A stretch of 64,000 nt of DNA from Lentzea albidocapillata (GTDB taxonomy: Bacteria > Actinomycetota > Actinomycetes > Mycobacteriales > Pseudonocardiaceae): contig NZ_JOEA01000005.1 of the NCBI RefSeq assembly GCF_000719115.1, forward strand, positions 507,080 to 571,079, read 5' to 3'. Under the pieces are notes generated by a model. It was not told where the DNA came from. It saw only the letters and a program-made list of their open reading frames with translations, and did no database searches. The position numbers and the translations under genes were made by a program. This document shows, piece after piece, positions 1 through 8,617 of this stretch (positions are counted from its first letter, which is position 1; each line of letters opens with the position of its first letter).

Positions 1-738
1 ACCTCGTACCTGCGCCAGATGGAGAAGATGCGCAAGAGCGGCACGTCCGAGGACGAGGTGCAGGCGTTTGGTGCGCGCTGGGGTGGTCGCGGTGTACGGC
101 GATACGACAGCGCTGAAGGGTTGACGAACAGGCTGGGCAAGTCCGCGGTCCAGCCTGTCGAAGCCCTGGAGTCGCTGTGCGCGATGAACTGGGCGGAAAG
201 AGGATTCGAGACTGTCTGCGCGCGCTGCGGGCTGAGCAGCTTCGTACCGATCTCCGACGTGAGCTCAGTGGCTCGCTGTCCTGGCTGCAGAGCCGCCACC
301 TACTACACGTCCACCGATGCCGGCCTCACCTTGCAGTACAGGCTGAACTCCTTCATCGACTTGGCAAGTGATCAAGGAGTGATCCCGCATCTGCTGGTTG
401 TCGCCGCGCTGCACAAGCGCGAGCCGCACACCCACCTGCTGGGTGGCGTGCTCGCCACCTTCCAGAACGGCACGGTCAACGAGATAGATGTCCTCGGTGT
501 TCACGCCCAGCAGTTCATCGCCGGCGAGGTCAAGACCAAGGCTAGCGACTTCACCCCGGCCCAGCTCAAACGAGACCTCTCCGTCAGCTCACGCCTGGGC
601 GCCGAGACTCACCTGCTCGCCGCAGTCGATGAAATCCCCAGCGAAGTCAAGCGTACGAGCCAAGAGTTGGCAGATGCGGCAGGCTTGCGGCTACTTATCT
701 TGTCCAAGCACGATCTCCGCCCTGTCGATGATCTCTAG
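1..738 (+). CDS. C-terminal part of a zinc-ribbon / PD-(D/E)XK nuclease-like protein (5' truncated)
   Basis: The reading frame is open to the left edge of the window, so the true start lies outside; the first internal ATG is at 19. A four-cysteine zinc ribbon (CARCG ... CPGC) sits near residues 68-90. After it comes a region with EID, then GEVKTK about a dozen residues later, which is the acidic-acidic-lysine pattern of PD-(D/E)XK nuclease folds. Such domains occur in restriction and anti-phage proteins. With the GNAT-PIN gene and the OLD nuclease downstream, a defence role is plausible but inferred. No specific family was recognised. The stop at 738 lies next to a decayed peptidase gene on the other strand. 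Confidence 0.6.
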   Translation, partial: TSYLRQMEKMRKSGTSEDEVQAFGARWGGRGVRRYDSAEGLTNRLGKSAVQPVEALESLCAMNWAERGFETVCARCGLSSFVPISDVSSVARCPGCRAATYYTSTDAGLTLQYRLNSFIDLASDQGVIPHLLVVAALHKREPHTHLLGGVLATFQNGTVNEIDVLGVHAQQFIAGEVKTKASDFTPAQLKRDLSVSSRLGAETHLLAAVDEIPSEVKRTSQELADAAGLRLLILSKHDLRPVDDL

Positions 739-740
739 CG

Positions 741-1134
741 AGGCAGAGTGGTTCAGCACGCCTGTGTATCCCGAGGCGTTCATGCCCGGCCCGTCTGGAG
801 CCGCCGTCGAGGTGGGCGCCGAGCCTCAGCACGTGGTTCTCGTCCTCACCCAGCCAGTCCGAGACAAGGTTGCATCCGACCGCGCCGCTCTGTTCGAACA
901 CGTCGACGCGAGTCACGAAACCCTCGGCGTCCCGCGTGGACTTCACGTGGTCGATCGACGCCGCGAACCCTGGGCACGTTCGTGTGCCCTGTTGCCGCCG
1001 TTCTGATCAGCGATCGACTGAAACTTCCGAAGGCGGGGAACGATGTCCTGGTAGGTGACCGCCGGGACGTCGGCGGCGGCGCCGCTCGAACCGGCCACCA
1101 CCACGACACTCGCCAACGCGATAGAAAGTCGCAT
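741..1134 (-). pseudogene. Remnant of a secreted M28-family metallo-aminopeptidase
   Basis: Read from 1134 downward, the frame opens with a good signal peptide (MRLSIALASVVVVAG) and runs to NGGNRAH. There it shifts frame near 985 and continues as PGFAASIDHVKS, DAEGFVTR and LGAHLD, the order seen in actinomycete M28 aminopeptidases, where the His-Leu-Asp belongs to the first zinc-binding motif. A second shift near 790 leads to GMNASGY, where the family has a Gly-x-Asn-Asp motif. The rest of the catalytic domain is missing. Two frameshifts and loss of the 3' part make it non-functional. The family call rests on motif order only. Confidence 0.65.
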
Positions 1135-1328
1135 GTGTAGCGAAGCTAGAGAGTGGATGTCCTGAAAATGTCAGATTGTGGTCCGGAAATCGTGACGGTC
1201 GCTTCGGGTGAAAGCAAACGAACAGATGTGCGACTGGCGCCGCGATTCAGCTCGAACCGAACACTTGTGCGTCTGCAAATAGGCCTGTCAGGTGACTGAT
1301 CAGCGCATACGGGCCGAGGTCGGCGCAG

Positions 1329-3431
1329 GTGAGTCACACTGCGGTGATGTCGACGAAGTCCGCGAACGTGGTCATCGAGGTCGTGGCCGGTACCGACGCC
1401 GCGACGATCGAGCGTGCGGTTGAACTCGGCAACACGGCAAAGAAGACGCTCGGTCTCTTCCCGCGCGAAGCGTATTTCGAGTACGCGGCCAAACACTGCT
1501 TGCTCGGCGCGATGAGAGACGGCGAACTGGTCGGTTACGCGCTGTTTCGCTTGCCACGCAACGAGGTCACCCTGGTGCACCTCTGCGTCGACAAGCCTTT
1601 CCGGGAGAAGGGCGTGGCTCAGCTGCTCGTCGACGAGGTGAGCCGTCGGCACCGGGCGAGGTTGGGCGTTCGCGCGAAGTGCCGCGACAGCTACGCCGAC
1701 ATCCAGCGGGTGTGGCGTGGGCTCGGCTTCAAACACCTCGGACGTGCGCGTGGGCGTGGTGAAGACAAGGCTCCGATGACTGTGTGGTGGCTCGACCACG
1801 AGCACGCCAACCTGTTCACTCCGGTGGACGAGCCAACCGAGCTGGCCGTGGCGATCGACGTCAACATCCTGATGGACCTGCACACCCGCAAGGACCATCC
1901 TCAGGCGGAACGGTCCCAGGTGTTGCTCGCACCCGATGTAGCGGACCGGATCGAGATGGTCGTGCCGCACGGACTCGAACGTGACCTCGACCGGCACTCG
2001 GCCGAGTCGCGCAGCAGGTTGGCCGATGTCGCCGCGCGTTACCGGCGCCCGAGCGGGCCGCCGAAGCGAGCCGAAGAGCTGCACGAGGTGCTACTCGACG
2101 CGGTTCGAACGGCCGAACCTGACCGTGCGCTGACCCCGCAGGACAAGGGAGACCTGTGGCATCTCGCTGAGACCGCCGGGGCAGGCATCCAGGTGTTCCT
2201 GACCTGGGACGAACGACTGCGGTCTCAGATGGCCCCGTTGCTCCCCCGGCTCGTCGCGTTTCCCGAACTCATGGCATTGCGTGTGATCGACCCGCACCAC
2301 CTGGTCGTTCATCTCGATGAGCTGGCCCACTCGGTGGCTTACCAACCCAGGACGCTCGCCGGCAGTTCGTTCAGCACCGAGCTGGCGAACGCCCAGTCCG
2401 AGGCGGTACTCCTGACCTTCCTGGACCGGCGCGGCGGCGAGACAAAGCAGGAACTCAAGTCCCGCCTGAACGCACTAGCTCGTGCACCGCGATCTCACTC
2501 CATCGTGCGTGCAAGCGACGGGACGACCGTCGGCTGCTACGCGTCGATCGTCGACGACCACGTCCTCAAAGCACCGCTGCTACGCGTCCCGGATCACCCG
2601 GACGCCGACACCATGGCTCGCTACCTGCTTTGGACGTTGCGACTGGAAGCACGGAGCCACGGCGCCCACGTGGTACGCATCGAGGACCCCTATCTCTCCC
2701 CCGCCATCGAACGTGCGGCGAGCCACGAGAGCTACCAGCGCGTCAACGACACATGGCACAGCTGGGTGGTTGAGGCCGCCGGAACCGGCGCCCAGGTCAG
2801 CTCCGCTGTCTCCGCAGCGCAGGCCCAGGTCGGTCTCGGGCCTGCCGCCCTGCTTCCACCTCGTCTCGCCCCCGAATCAGCCGCGCAGTACGAACGGACC
2901 TGGTGGCCCGCCAAGATCACCGACAGCGACCTACCCCACTTCGCCGTCGCGATCCAGCCGCGCTGGAGCGCTGAGCTCCTCGGTGAGCCGCAGACCCTCA
3001 CCCACCGGCCGACCACGCTGGCCCTGGGACGGGAGCACGTCTACTACCGCGGCAATCACCCCAGCGTGCTCAAGGCCCCTGGTCGAGTTCTGTGGTACCT
3101 GACGCAGGACGCCACCACCGGTGGTGGACGGTTCATCGGCACGTCGCTTCTCGACGCGATCGACATCGGAGCGCCGCTGGAACTGCACGAACAGTTCGCC
3201 CACTACGGGGTCTTCACCCTTGCTGACATCGACGGCGCCGCAGGGCAACGAGGTAGCGCGCAGGCGCTCCGGGTGTCCTACACCGAGCTGTTCCCGCGTC
3301 ACATCCGCTGGTCCGAGTACCTCGACCTGATCCAATCGATGGACGGTCCGAAACGGATCCAGGGACCGGTTCGAATGCCGACCGCGACGTTCGCCGCGAT
3401 CTACGACATGGCGAACACGACGAAGCGGTGA
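1329..3431 (+). CDS. GNAT-PIN-GNAT-like-PUA/ASCH-like fusion protein, putative defence or toxin effector
   Basis: A 700-residue multidomain protein starting at GTG 1329 (ATG 1347 is an alternative). Residues about 15-158 form a GNAT acetyltransferase domain with a plausible acetyl-CoA loop (REKGVAQ). Residues about 170-320 look like a PIN ribonuclease: AIDVNILMD holds the first Asp and TWDERL a late acidic residue. Residues about 370-490 resemble a second, degenerate GNAT fold. The last 130 residues (from VYYRGNHP through GRFIGTS) look like a PUA/ASCH/EVE-type nucleic-acid-binding fold. An ASCH gene follows within 65 nt, so the two probably form one unit. GNAT plus PIN suggests modification and cleavage of RNA, but substrate and biology are unknown. 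Confidence 0.6.
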   Translation: MSHTAVMSTKSANVVIEVVAGTDAATIERAVELGNTAKKTLGLFPREAYFEYAAKHCLLGAMRDGELVGYALFRLPRNEVTLVHLCVDKPFREKGVAQLLVDEVSRRHRARLGVRAKCRDSYADIQRVWRGLGFKHLGRARGRGEDKAPMTVWWLDHEHANLFTPVDEPTELAVAIDVNILMDLHTRKDHPQAERSQVLLAPDVADRIEMVVPHGLERDLDRHSAESRSRLADVAARYRRPSGPPKRAEELHEVLLDAVRTAEPDRALTPQDKGDLWHLAETAGAGIQVFLTWDERLRSQMAPLLPRLVAFPELMALRVIDPHHLVVHLDELAHSVAYQPRTLAGSSFSTELANAQSEAVLLTFLDRRGGETKQELKSRLNALARAPRSHSIVRASDGTTVGCYASIVDDHVLKAPLLRVPDHPDADTMARYLLWTLRLEARSHGAHVVRIEDPYLSPAIERAASHESYQRVNDTWHSWVVEAAGTGAQVSSAVSAAQAQVGLGPAALLPPRLAPESAAQYERTWWPAKITDSDLPHFAVAIQPRWSAELLGEPQTLTHRPTTLALGREHVYYRGNHPSVLKAPGRVLWYLTQDATTGGGRFIGTSLLDAIDIGAPLELHEQFAHYGVFTLADIDGAAGQRGSAQALRVSYTELFPRHIRWSEYLDLIQSMDGPKRIQGPVRMPTATFAAIYDMANTTKR

Positions 3432-3495
3432 CGTGATCCACGATCATCGTGGTGCAACATCACTTCGACCCCGTCGACCGCTAAGGTCACCCCCT

Positions 3496-3969
3496 GTGAC
3501 TGCAACAGCGGTGGAATCGAGCGCGTGGACACCTGCTGTGCGCCCTTTGCTGATGTCGCTGCGTCCGCGATTCGCGGAAGCCATCCTGGACGGCACCAAG
3601 ACCGTCGAACTGCGGCGCACCCGACTGTCCGCGCCCGACGGAACACACCTGATCCTCTACGCCAGCTCACCGGTGATGGCCGTCGTCGGCACCGCGGTGA
3701 TCGTAGGCCGGGACACCGACACACCGGCACGGATCTGGCGGCGCCACCGCAAGCACGTCGGGCTGTTGCGACCCGAGTACGACGAGTACTTCGACGGTTC
3801 CGAACTGGCCACTGCCGTTTATGTGGGAGACCCGCGAAGACTGGCCACCCCTTGGCCATTGTCCGCACTGCGGGACACCGCCAAGTTCCAACCTCCCCAG
3901 AGCTACAGGTTCGTCTCCGACGACGACCCCGCCCAGCTACGCAACCTGGTGCCTGCGTACCCCCAGTGA
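3496..3969 (+). CDS. ASCH-domain protein
   Basis: About 157 residues. I chose GTG 3496 because an AAGGT sequence lies 8 nt upstream and the conserved domain begins soon after; an upstream in-frame GTG at 3433 adds 21 Arg-rich residues. The sequence MSLRPRFAEAILDGTKTVELR is the classic opening of the ASCH fold, a PUA-related domain thought to bind RNA or modified nucleotides, with the G-x-K-T-x-E-x-R signature. It lies directly behind the GNAT-PIN fusion gene on the same strand. Since that protein ends in a similar fold, the pair may sense or handle the same RNA species. That functional link is inferred. Confidence 0.7.
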   Translation: MTATAVESSAWTPAVRPLLMSLRPRFAEAILDGTKTVELRRTRLSAPDGTHLILYASSPVMAVVGTAVIVGRDTDTPARIWRRHRKHVGLLRPEYDEYFDGSELATAVYVGDPRRLATPWPLSALRDTAKFQPPQSYRFVSDDDPAQLRNLVPAYPQ

Positions 3970-4101
3970 GCAGCACTTCCCCATCTGATTCCAAATACAT
4001 GGTCAGCGTGGTCCGCCCTGCAGTGTGAGAGCCAACTGACCTGCCGTCCCTCCGCGCCACGGGCACACCCGACTTGGACAAGAGCGGCATGCGCGCCTCG
4101 A

Positions 4102-4401
4102 CTAGGCAACCTGCGGGAGAGCACCAACAGGCGACTGGGCCGTGTGCTCAGAACAGCATCTGCTGGTCAGATTTCGACTCGTCAGAGTGGTCTGCCCGTT
4201 GAGCGCGAACTTGTCTTCGACGGCCGCGTCGGGCGTGGGCAGACCGTGCTCCGCGATGATCGGCAGAATCCGGTCGCTCAGCCAAATCTGGCATCGCCGC
4301 GACGATTCGGACCCCTTCGAGCAGACCTCGGCGTAGCGGCTGACGAGGTCGGGCCGCACGCCGCCGGGCCTGGTCAGGAAGGCGTTCGGTCGATGCTCCA
4401 T
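4102..4401 (-). CDS. Unrecognised small protein or gene fragment
   Basis: A 99-codon minus-strand frame. Its first two thirds have the strong G/C preference at third codon positions expected of coding sequence here; the last third does not. The protein (start MEHRPNAFLTRPGG) matches no family I know. Coding-like sequence extends a few codons upstream of the ATG to a stop, so this may be a piece of a longer decayed gene. The rest of the 3970-4560 interval holds only the hairpin at 4513-4559. Confidence 0.35.
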   Translation of the reverse strand: MEHRPNAFLTRPGGVRPDLVSRYAEVCSKGSESSRRCQIWLSDRILPIIAEHGLPTPDAAVEDKFALNGQTTLTSRNLTSRCCSEHTAQSPVGALPQVA

Positions 4402-4512
4402 CGGCCAGCACCGATCGGCCTCGGACGAGTCTCACGCCACCAGCGAGTCCGGCGACCGAGGCTGGCGTGACGCGACAGGGCGAGCGGACTCGGAGGCCTG
4501 TCCACCGCCCTG

Positions 4513-4559
4513 CACGACCTGTTGGGGCGCGTTCTGCGGACGTGCCCCAACAGGTCGTG
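4513..4559 (-). terminator. Strong hairpin at the 3' end of the OLD-family gene
   Basis: A perfect 16-bp inverted repeat (4513-4528 pairs with 4544-4559, stem sequence CACGACCTGTTGGGGC) with a 15-nt loop lies immediately after the stop codon of the minus-strand nuclease gene. There is no clear T tract, which is common for actinobacterial terminators. Confidence 0.7.
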
Positions 4560-6917
4560 TCAACGTTCCTGGACTATGTTGACCTCGCGGTAGACCAAGG
4601 TGTCCAGTGCATCGCGGAACGCCTTGAAGTCATCGATCGGCTCGGTCGGTTCGTCCTCTAGCTGAAAGTTTCGTCGCATCCCTCGGATGTGGCTCTTCAG
4701 GTCTTCTGCGTCGATTGAGTTATCCAGGCTTGCCTCGACTTCTTCCAGCAGAAGCGTGGCCTCTTCCCGGGTGGCGGTGGCCGGGTGGTCGCGCAAGAAC
4801 GAACGCTTCAAGCGCTTGATCTTGGCGCTCGTCTTCTCGGTCGTGATCTCGCGCATCGCTTGACGCTGTCGAGCACCCAACTCCCGGAACAAGATGCGGA
4901 AGTTGTTGGCCATGACCTCTGCCGCGGCCTCGAAACCCGCGTCCTGCCGGGCCACCTCGAGCACGTTGCGAGAGAACCCCACCTTGTCGAGGTGGAAGCC
5001 TTCCAGCTTGCCCGCAGCTGCTTTCTCCAATGCGTCATGCGTACCGGAGCAGCCTGCGAAGGACACGTCCTTGGCGGTAAGGGTACGGATCTTCGCTGCT
5101 TGATCGGGTTCAAGGAAGTCGTGTGCGTACCGTCGCACCGCGGCGATCCCGATCTCCAGCGGAACGAGGTCCTCAATGGCAACAACCCCGTCGGGAAACG
5201 TGCTCACGAGTCCTTCACCAGTCAGATCACCGAGCTGCAGGACGAACTTGGACTCGATCAGTGGCATGCCGTCTGGCCCCTTCCGGAGCGCCTTGCACGC
5301 TTGGTTGCCCGCGGTGTCGCTGTCGAGCAAGGCGATCACAGCGGGCCGGTCGACGTCTCGTCCTCGTGCGAGGTACACCAGATACGGGACGTGGGAGGCT
5401 GAGCCTGCCGGCACCAGCGTCAAGGTGTTCAGGTCGAGGTTGTCCAAGGACGACGCCTTCTGCTTGCGCAGGTGCGCAGACATGCCCGCGAGCATGATCT
5501 GGTCGGACATGCCTTCCAGCATCAGGTTGCAGTTGCTGATGAAGGTCGTCTCGCCAACAAAGCTGCCGAACGCTGACCGCAGCGGCTCGTAGTGGTTTCG
5601 TGCGGCGTTGCGCACGACGCGGGTGCCTTCGTCACCCTCGCCCTTCTCCAGGACGCGGATCCGTTCACCGTGGTTCTTGTCGATCAAGAACGGGGAATGT
5701 GTCACGTAGACGACCTGGCACGCTGCCCGGTTCGGGTCTTGCGGGTTCGCGAAGTCCTCGAAGATGCGGAGGAGATCTTGCTGGCCCGTGCTGGACAGGT
5801 AGGCGTCCGGTTCGTCCATGAGAAGGATCTCGCGCGCACCGGACTTCGGCGCCTCGTGGGCGAGATACTGCACGAAGTAGCTGAGGAAGTACCTGAGCCC
5901 ACCGCTGCGTTCGTCAGCGGAGTACTCCGTACCGGTCCTGTCCCGGATCGTGAAGACCAGGTCCTGATCGCGCAAGGTCAACCGCAGCTCGAACTGGTGA
6001 TCCTGCGACCACCACTTCGGGAAGTTCAGCGACGCCGCGAGCTCGCGATTCATCCGCTCCACGATCCCGTTGGCGAAGCCGTCCTTGCTCGCGTCGACCG
6101 CCTTCAGCAGCTCCTCGAACGCCGTGCGGTCGATGCCGGCCACCTTCAGCAGAAGGTCGTCAGCAAGCGCGAGCTGCTCGTCGTGCTCCTCGGTCTCCAC
6201 ATCCACTGCCGCGAAAGCGCTCATGATGTTCGACGCCGCTGCTGCGACCTGCTCAGCTGAGCCGAACCACGACGACCCGTTCTCCAGGATCTCGTTGAGG
6301 AACGACTGCCGTCCCTTACGAGGACTGGTACGCAGCGACTTCCTACCGTGGGCGAGGTACTTAATCGGAACACTTTCAGGTAGCGCAACGTCAGCGTTGA
6401 TCTCAAACCACTGCGGGAGGGCACCGTCGAGTGCCTTCCTGTCCTTGACGGCAAGCTTCTTCCACTCGTTGTCCTGCTGGAGGTAGACGACGGGGTCAGG
6501 TCCTCCCATGCGGAACACCAAGAAGGAGTCCAGTTCGTCGTCCACTTCCGTCTTGCAGGCCTTGGCCAAGGCCGCTCGATCGCCTGCGTCCAAGCCCTTG
6601 AGCTCCACCCCGAAGTCGGGGAACGCCATGGTCTTGTTCACCGCGAAGTACTGCGAGTACCTGCAGAAGTCACCACGCTCGATGCCCTGGCCGGTGAGCG
6701 CGTGCTTCACCGCCCACAACAGCTGGCTCTTACCGGACTCGTTCGCGCCCACGACAGTGGTCACGCCATCCTCCAGCGGCACCCTGACGAAGGGGAACTC
6801 CATGCCATCCGACTTCAGCACGTCCCAAGGGTCGGCGACGAACCCCTCGTCAGCCTTGCGCAGGTAGTCGAAGTTGAACGAGCGGAAGAAGCGGATGTAG
6901 ACGGTGGCGATGAACAT
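4560..6917 (-). CDS. OLD-family ATP-dependent endonuclease (ABC ATPase plus TOPRIM)
   Basis: I start the gene at ATG 6917 (785 residues), which has GGAG 9 nt upstream and gives the usual OLD N-terminus (MFIATVYIRFFRSFNF); the frame is open 42 codons further upstream. The ABC-type ATPase has a P-loop GANESGKS near residue 57, a signature-like SGGLRYFLSYF, and a Walker B motif ILLMDEPDAYL near 365. A TOPRIM domain follows, with LMLEGMSDQ (catalytic Glu near 467) and LLDSDTAGN (Asp pair near 532). OLD proteins are DNA nucleases, often anti-phage. No GajB/UvrD-type helicase partner is adjacent, so this is a stand-alone (class 1-like) member rather than Gabija. A hairpin terminator follows. Confidence 0.85.
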   Translation of the reverse strand: MFIATVYIRFFRSFNFDYLRKADEGFVADPWDVLKSDGMEFPFVRVPLEDGVTTVVGANESGKSQLLWAVKHALTGQGIERGDFCRYSQYFAVNKTMAFPDFGVELKGLDAGDRAALAKACKTEVDDELDSFLVFRMGGPDPVVYLQQDNEWKKLAVKDRKALDGALPQWFEINADVALPESVPIKYLAHGRKSLRTSPRKGRQSFLNEILENGSSWFGSAEQVAAAASNIMSAFAAVDVETEEHDEQLALADDLLLKVAGIDRTAFEELLKAVDASKDGFANGIVERMNRELAASLNFPKWWSQDHQFELRLTLRDQDLVFTIRDRTGTEYSADERSGGLRYFLSYFVQYLAHEAPKSGAREILLMDEPDAYLSSTGQQDLLRIFEDFANPQDPNRAACQVVYVTHSPFLIDKNHGERIRVLEKGEGDEGTRVVRNAARNHYEPLRSAFGSFVGETTFISNCNLMLEGMSDQIMLAGMSAHLRKQKASSLDNLDLNTLTLVPAGSASHVPYLVYLARGRDVDRPAVIALLDSDTAGNQACKALRKGPDGMPLIESKFVLQLGDLTGEGLVSTFPDGVVAIEDLVPLEIGIAAVRRYAHDFLEPDQAAKIRTLTAKDVSFAGCSGTHDALEKAAAGKLEGFHLDKVGFSRNVLEVARQDAGFEAAAEVMANNFRILFRELGARQRQAMREITTEKTSAKIKRLKRSFLRDHPATATREEATLLLEEVEASLDNSIDAEDLKSHIRGMRRNFQLEDEPTEPIDDFKAFRDALDTLVYREVNIVQER

Positions 6918-7220
6918 CGGCGACTCGCTCCAGCTCGTGGACCTTCTGATGACCGGCATGCTACGTCCGGGGTCCGACAATTTCCGGCGGATAACGGACC
7001 CCTGCTGCCGAGACGTAGTGCCCCGCGGACCCAGGTTCGGCATTCATCGCCGTCATGAGGACGCTTCCGGTAATCAGGTAGGCCATTTCCAGCAGTGCGG
7101 AACTCCAGTACGTACATCGGTCTGGCCGACGAGGGTGTAGTGGGCAGAGGCGGTCGAGCTGTCGCGAGATGGACCACTGAGCGTCGAAGACGTGGCGAAG
7201 GCCGGCGGTCGCGGCACGAG
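6918..7220. other. Intergenic stretch with no recognised gene
   Basis: About 300 nt between the OLD nuclease start and the end of the next minus-strand gene. Frames here lack convincing codon bias, and no family or strong repeat was recognised. It should hold the promoter of the nuclease gene. Confidence 0.4.
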
Positions 7221-7610
7221 CTAGCAGGTGCCGTCCGTAGATCCCCGAAGTCGTGCGTGCAGGCACCCAACTACTCGGTGCTGCGTCTGGATCTCGCTTA
7301 ACCCGATCCGCAGAGCCTCGTCGTCGAGGTCCATGATCGCGCGCGTGCAGTGCGCTCCCGCCTGGCCCGCCGCCTCGACGAAGCCGTCCCATCGGCTTTG
7401 CATCCACGGGTTGTCGACGCGGAAGAAGCCCTGCCCGTCGCGCGCGGCGCGGGTTACATCGGTGCAGTGGCCTGCACGTGTGGGCGTCTCGACGTGGCCC
7501 TGCATACGGTCGATGTAGTCGAATAGGTTCTCAGCGGCCACGGCGTAGTGGACGAGCACTTCGCGGGCGCCCCGGTCGGCCATCACGCGACGAACACGTG
7601 GGCACCACAT
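7221..7610 (-). CDS. Hypothetical protein, 129 residues
   Basis: Codon third positions are strongly G/C through nearly the whole frame, which supports a real gene. The protein is hydrophilic and probably helical (REVLVHYAVAAENLF ... ALRIGLSEIQTQH), with no signal peptide or membrane segment. I do not recognise the family. Start alternatives are ATG 7610 and ATG 7583; neither has a clear ribosome site. It is divergent from the truncated gene at 7719. Confidence 0.5.
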   Translation of the reverse strand: MWCPRVRRVMADRGAREVLVHYAVAAENLFDYIDRMQGHVETPTRAGHCTDVTRAARDGQGFFRVDNPWMQSRWDGFVEAAGQAGAHCTRAIMDLDDEALRIGLSEIQTQHRVVGCLHARLRGSTDGTC

Positions 7611-7718
7611 GCTCGCCGGTTCAGCGAGGAGCTGGCGTGACTACCACGGCATGCAACGCCCAGAGCACCGGCGGCGTTGTCCTCCACACAGCGGAACCCT
7701 GGCGGGAGGATGAGCACT

Positions 7719-8249
7719 ATGGCACGTGCTGCCGGGGTCCAGGCCAGAGTAAATCAGCTTGTCGGGGATTTCCGCAGGTATGTGGAGGTTTACGACCGCG
7801 ATCCCGCATTCGCCGTCGCACAGAGGGACGCGCACCGAGCCACCATCGCCACAAGGTACGCAGCAGGCACAGTGCGCGATGCTGTCGGCGACCCGCAGTT
7901 CGTATCCACGCTGCACCGCACACTCAACGCATGGGGCATAGGGCATAGAAGCTCACGGCTCGCACCCATCACCGAGTTCGCCCAAGCCCTCCGCAGAGCG
8001 GAGCCTGCGGTCACAGAACTCGAGTCGCTCCACATTGGAGACGACGGCCTAGCGGCCGACATCGCCGACAAGCTCTGGAACATCTTGGAGTCGCTCAGCG
8101 TGGTCGACAACAAGGCCAAGATCGTGGCCGGCACGAAGACTCTGCACCACCTCTTACCGAACCTCGTCCCTCCGATGGATCGAACGTGGACCGGCGAGTT
8201 CTTCCTCCTCCACCCACCTGAGTGGCAGACACACCAACGGCGCACCTTC
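7719..8249 (+). pseudogene. N-terminal part of a hypothetical protein, cut at a recombination junction
   Basis: Coding begins at ATG 7719, 9 nt after GGGAGG. About 177 residues look like genuine protein: an N-terminal helical part, then VVDNKAKIVAGTKTLHHLLP and PPMDRTWTGEFF. The latter pattern (Asp-Arg-x-Trp-Thr near the C-terminus) occurs in an actinobacterial family of unknown function that normally continues about 60 residues further. Here, after QRRTF at about 8249, the frame runs into sequence of a different gene (integrase remnant). The open frame continues by chance to 8759, but that part is unrelated. It is best read as a 3'-truncated gene. Confidence 0.5.
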
Positions 8250-8261
8250 CACTCCCAAAAG

Positions 8262-8538
8262 CGGCACGGGACAACGAGGCGCCGCTACGACTACTTGTGG
8301 CACCGGCTCGGCAAGCACCTGCCGTGGGTCGCGACGCGGCAGGTGAGCACCCACTGTATCCACCCCACGCTCACGTGGGTCGAGCGGTACTTCGGCTATG
8401 CCGTCGCGCGGGCACTTCGGCAAGAGCGACGCAGGCACCACGACCACCTACGTCCGAGCCACCATCGACGAAGTCGCCACGGCACTCGCCTCGCTCACGA
8501 ACGAAGAACACCCGCTGGCCGTCGTCAGCCTTTCGTGA
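8262..8538 (+). pseudogene. C-terminal catalytic remnant of a tyrosine recombinase/integrase
   Basis: In the frame of the preceding gene the sequence reads RRRYDYLWHRLGKHLPWV, then LTWVERYFGYAVARA; after a +1 shift near 8408 it reads RGHFGKSDAGTTTTYVRATIDEV to a stop at 8538. This follows the end of phage-type integrases: the helix before the active site, the Ala-Gly-His box (here Arg-Gly-His), and a terminal catalytic Tyr (TTTTYVRA). The His-x-x-Arg box is damaged (THCIHPTLTW). The N-terminal two thirds are absent. It marks a former mobile-element boundary. Confidence 0.65.
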
Positions 8539-8617
8539 GAATGACTCGGCTCGTGTGTACGAATGCGGTGATAGGTGCTCGCGACGCCGACGCCAAACCT
8601 TCAACACGGCTCGAAGG

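Noticed and set aside
1146..2084. Long minus-strand open frame opposite the GNAT-PIN gene
   Set aside because: It is the mirror of a well-supported coding frame in GC-rich DNA; no motif or start signal supports it.
4560..6917. Gabija system
   Set aside because: GajA is an OLD protein, but no UvrD-like GajB gene lies beside this one; the HelR helicase is 45 kb away and belongs to a different family.
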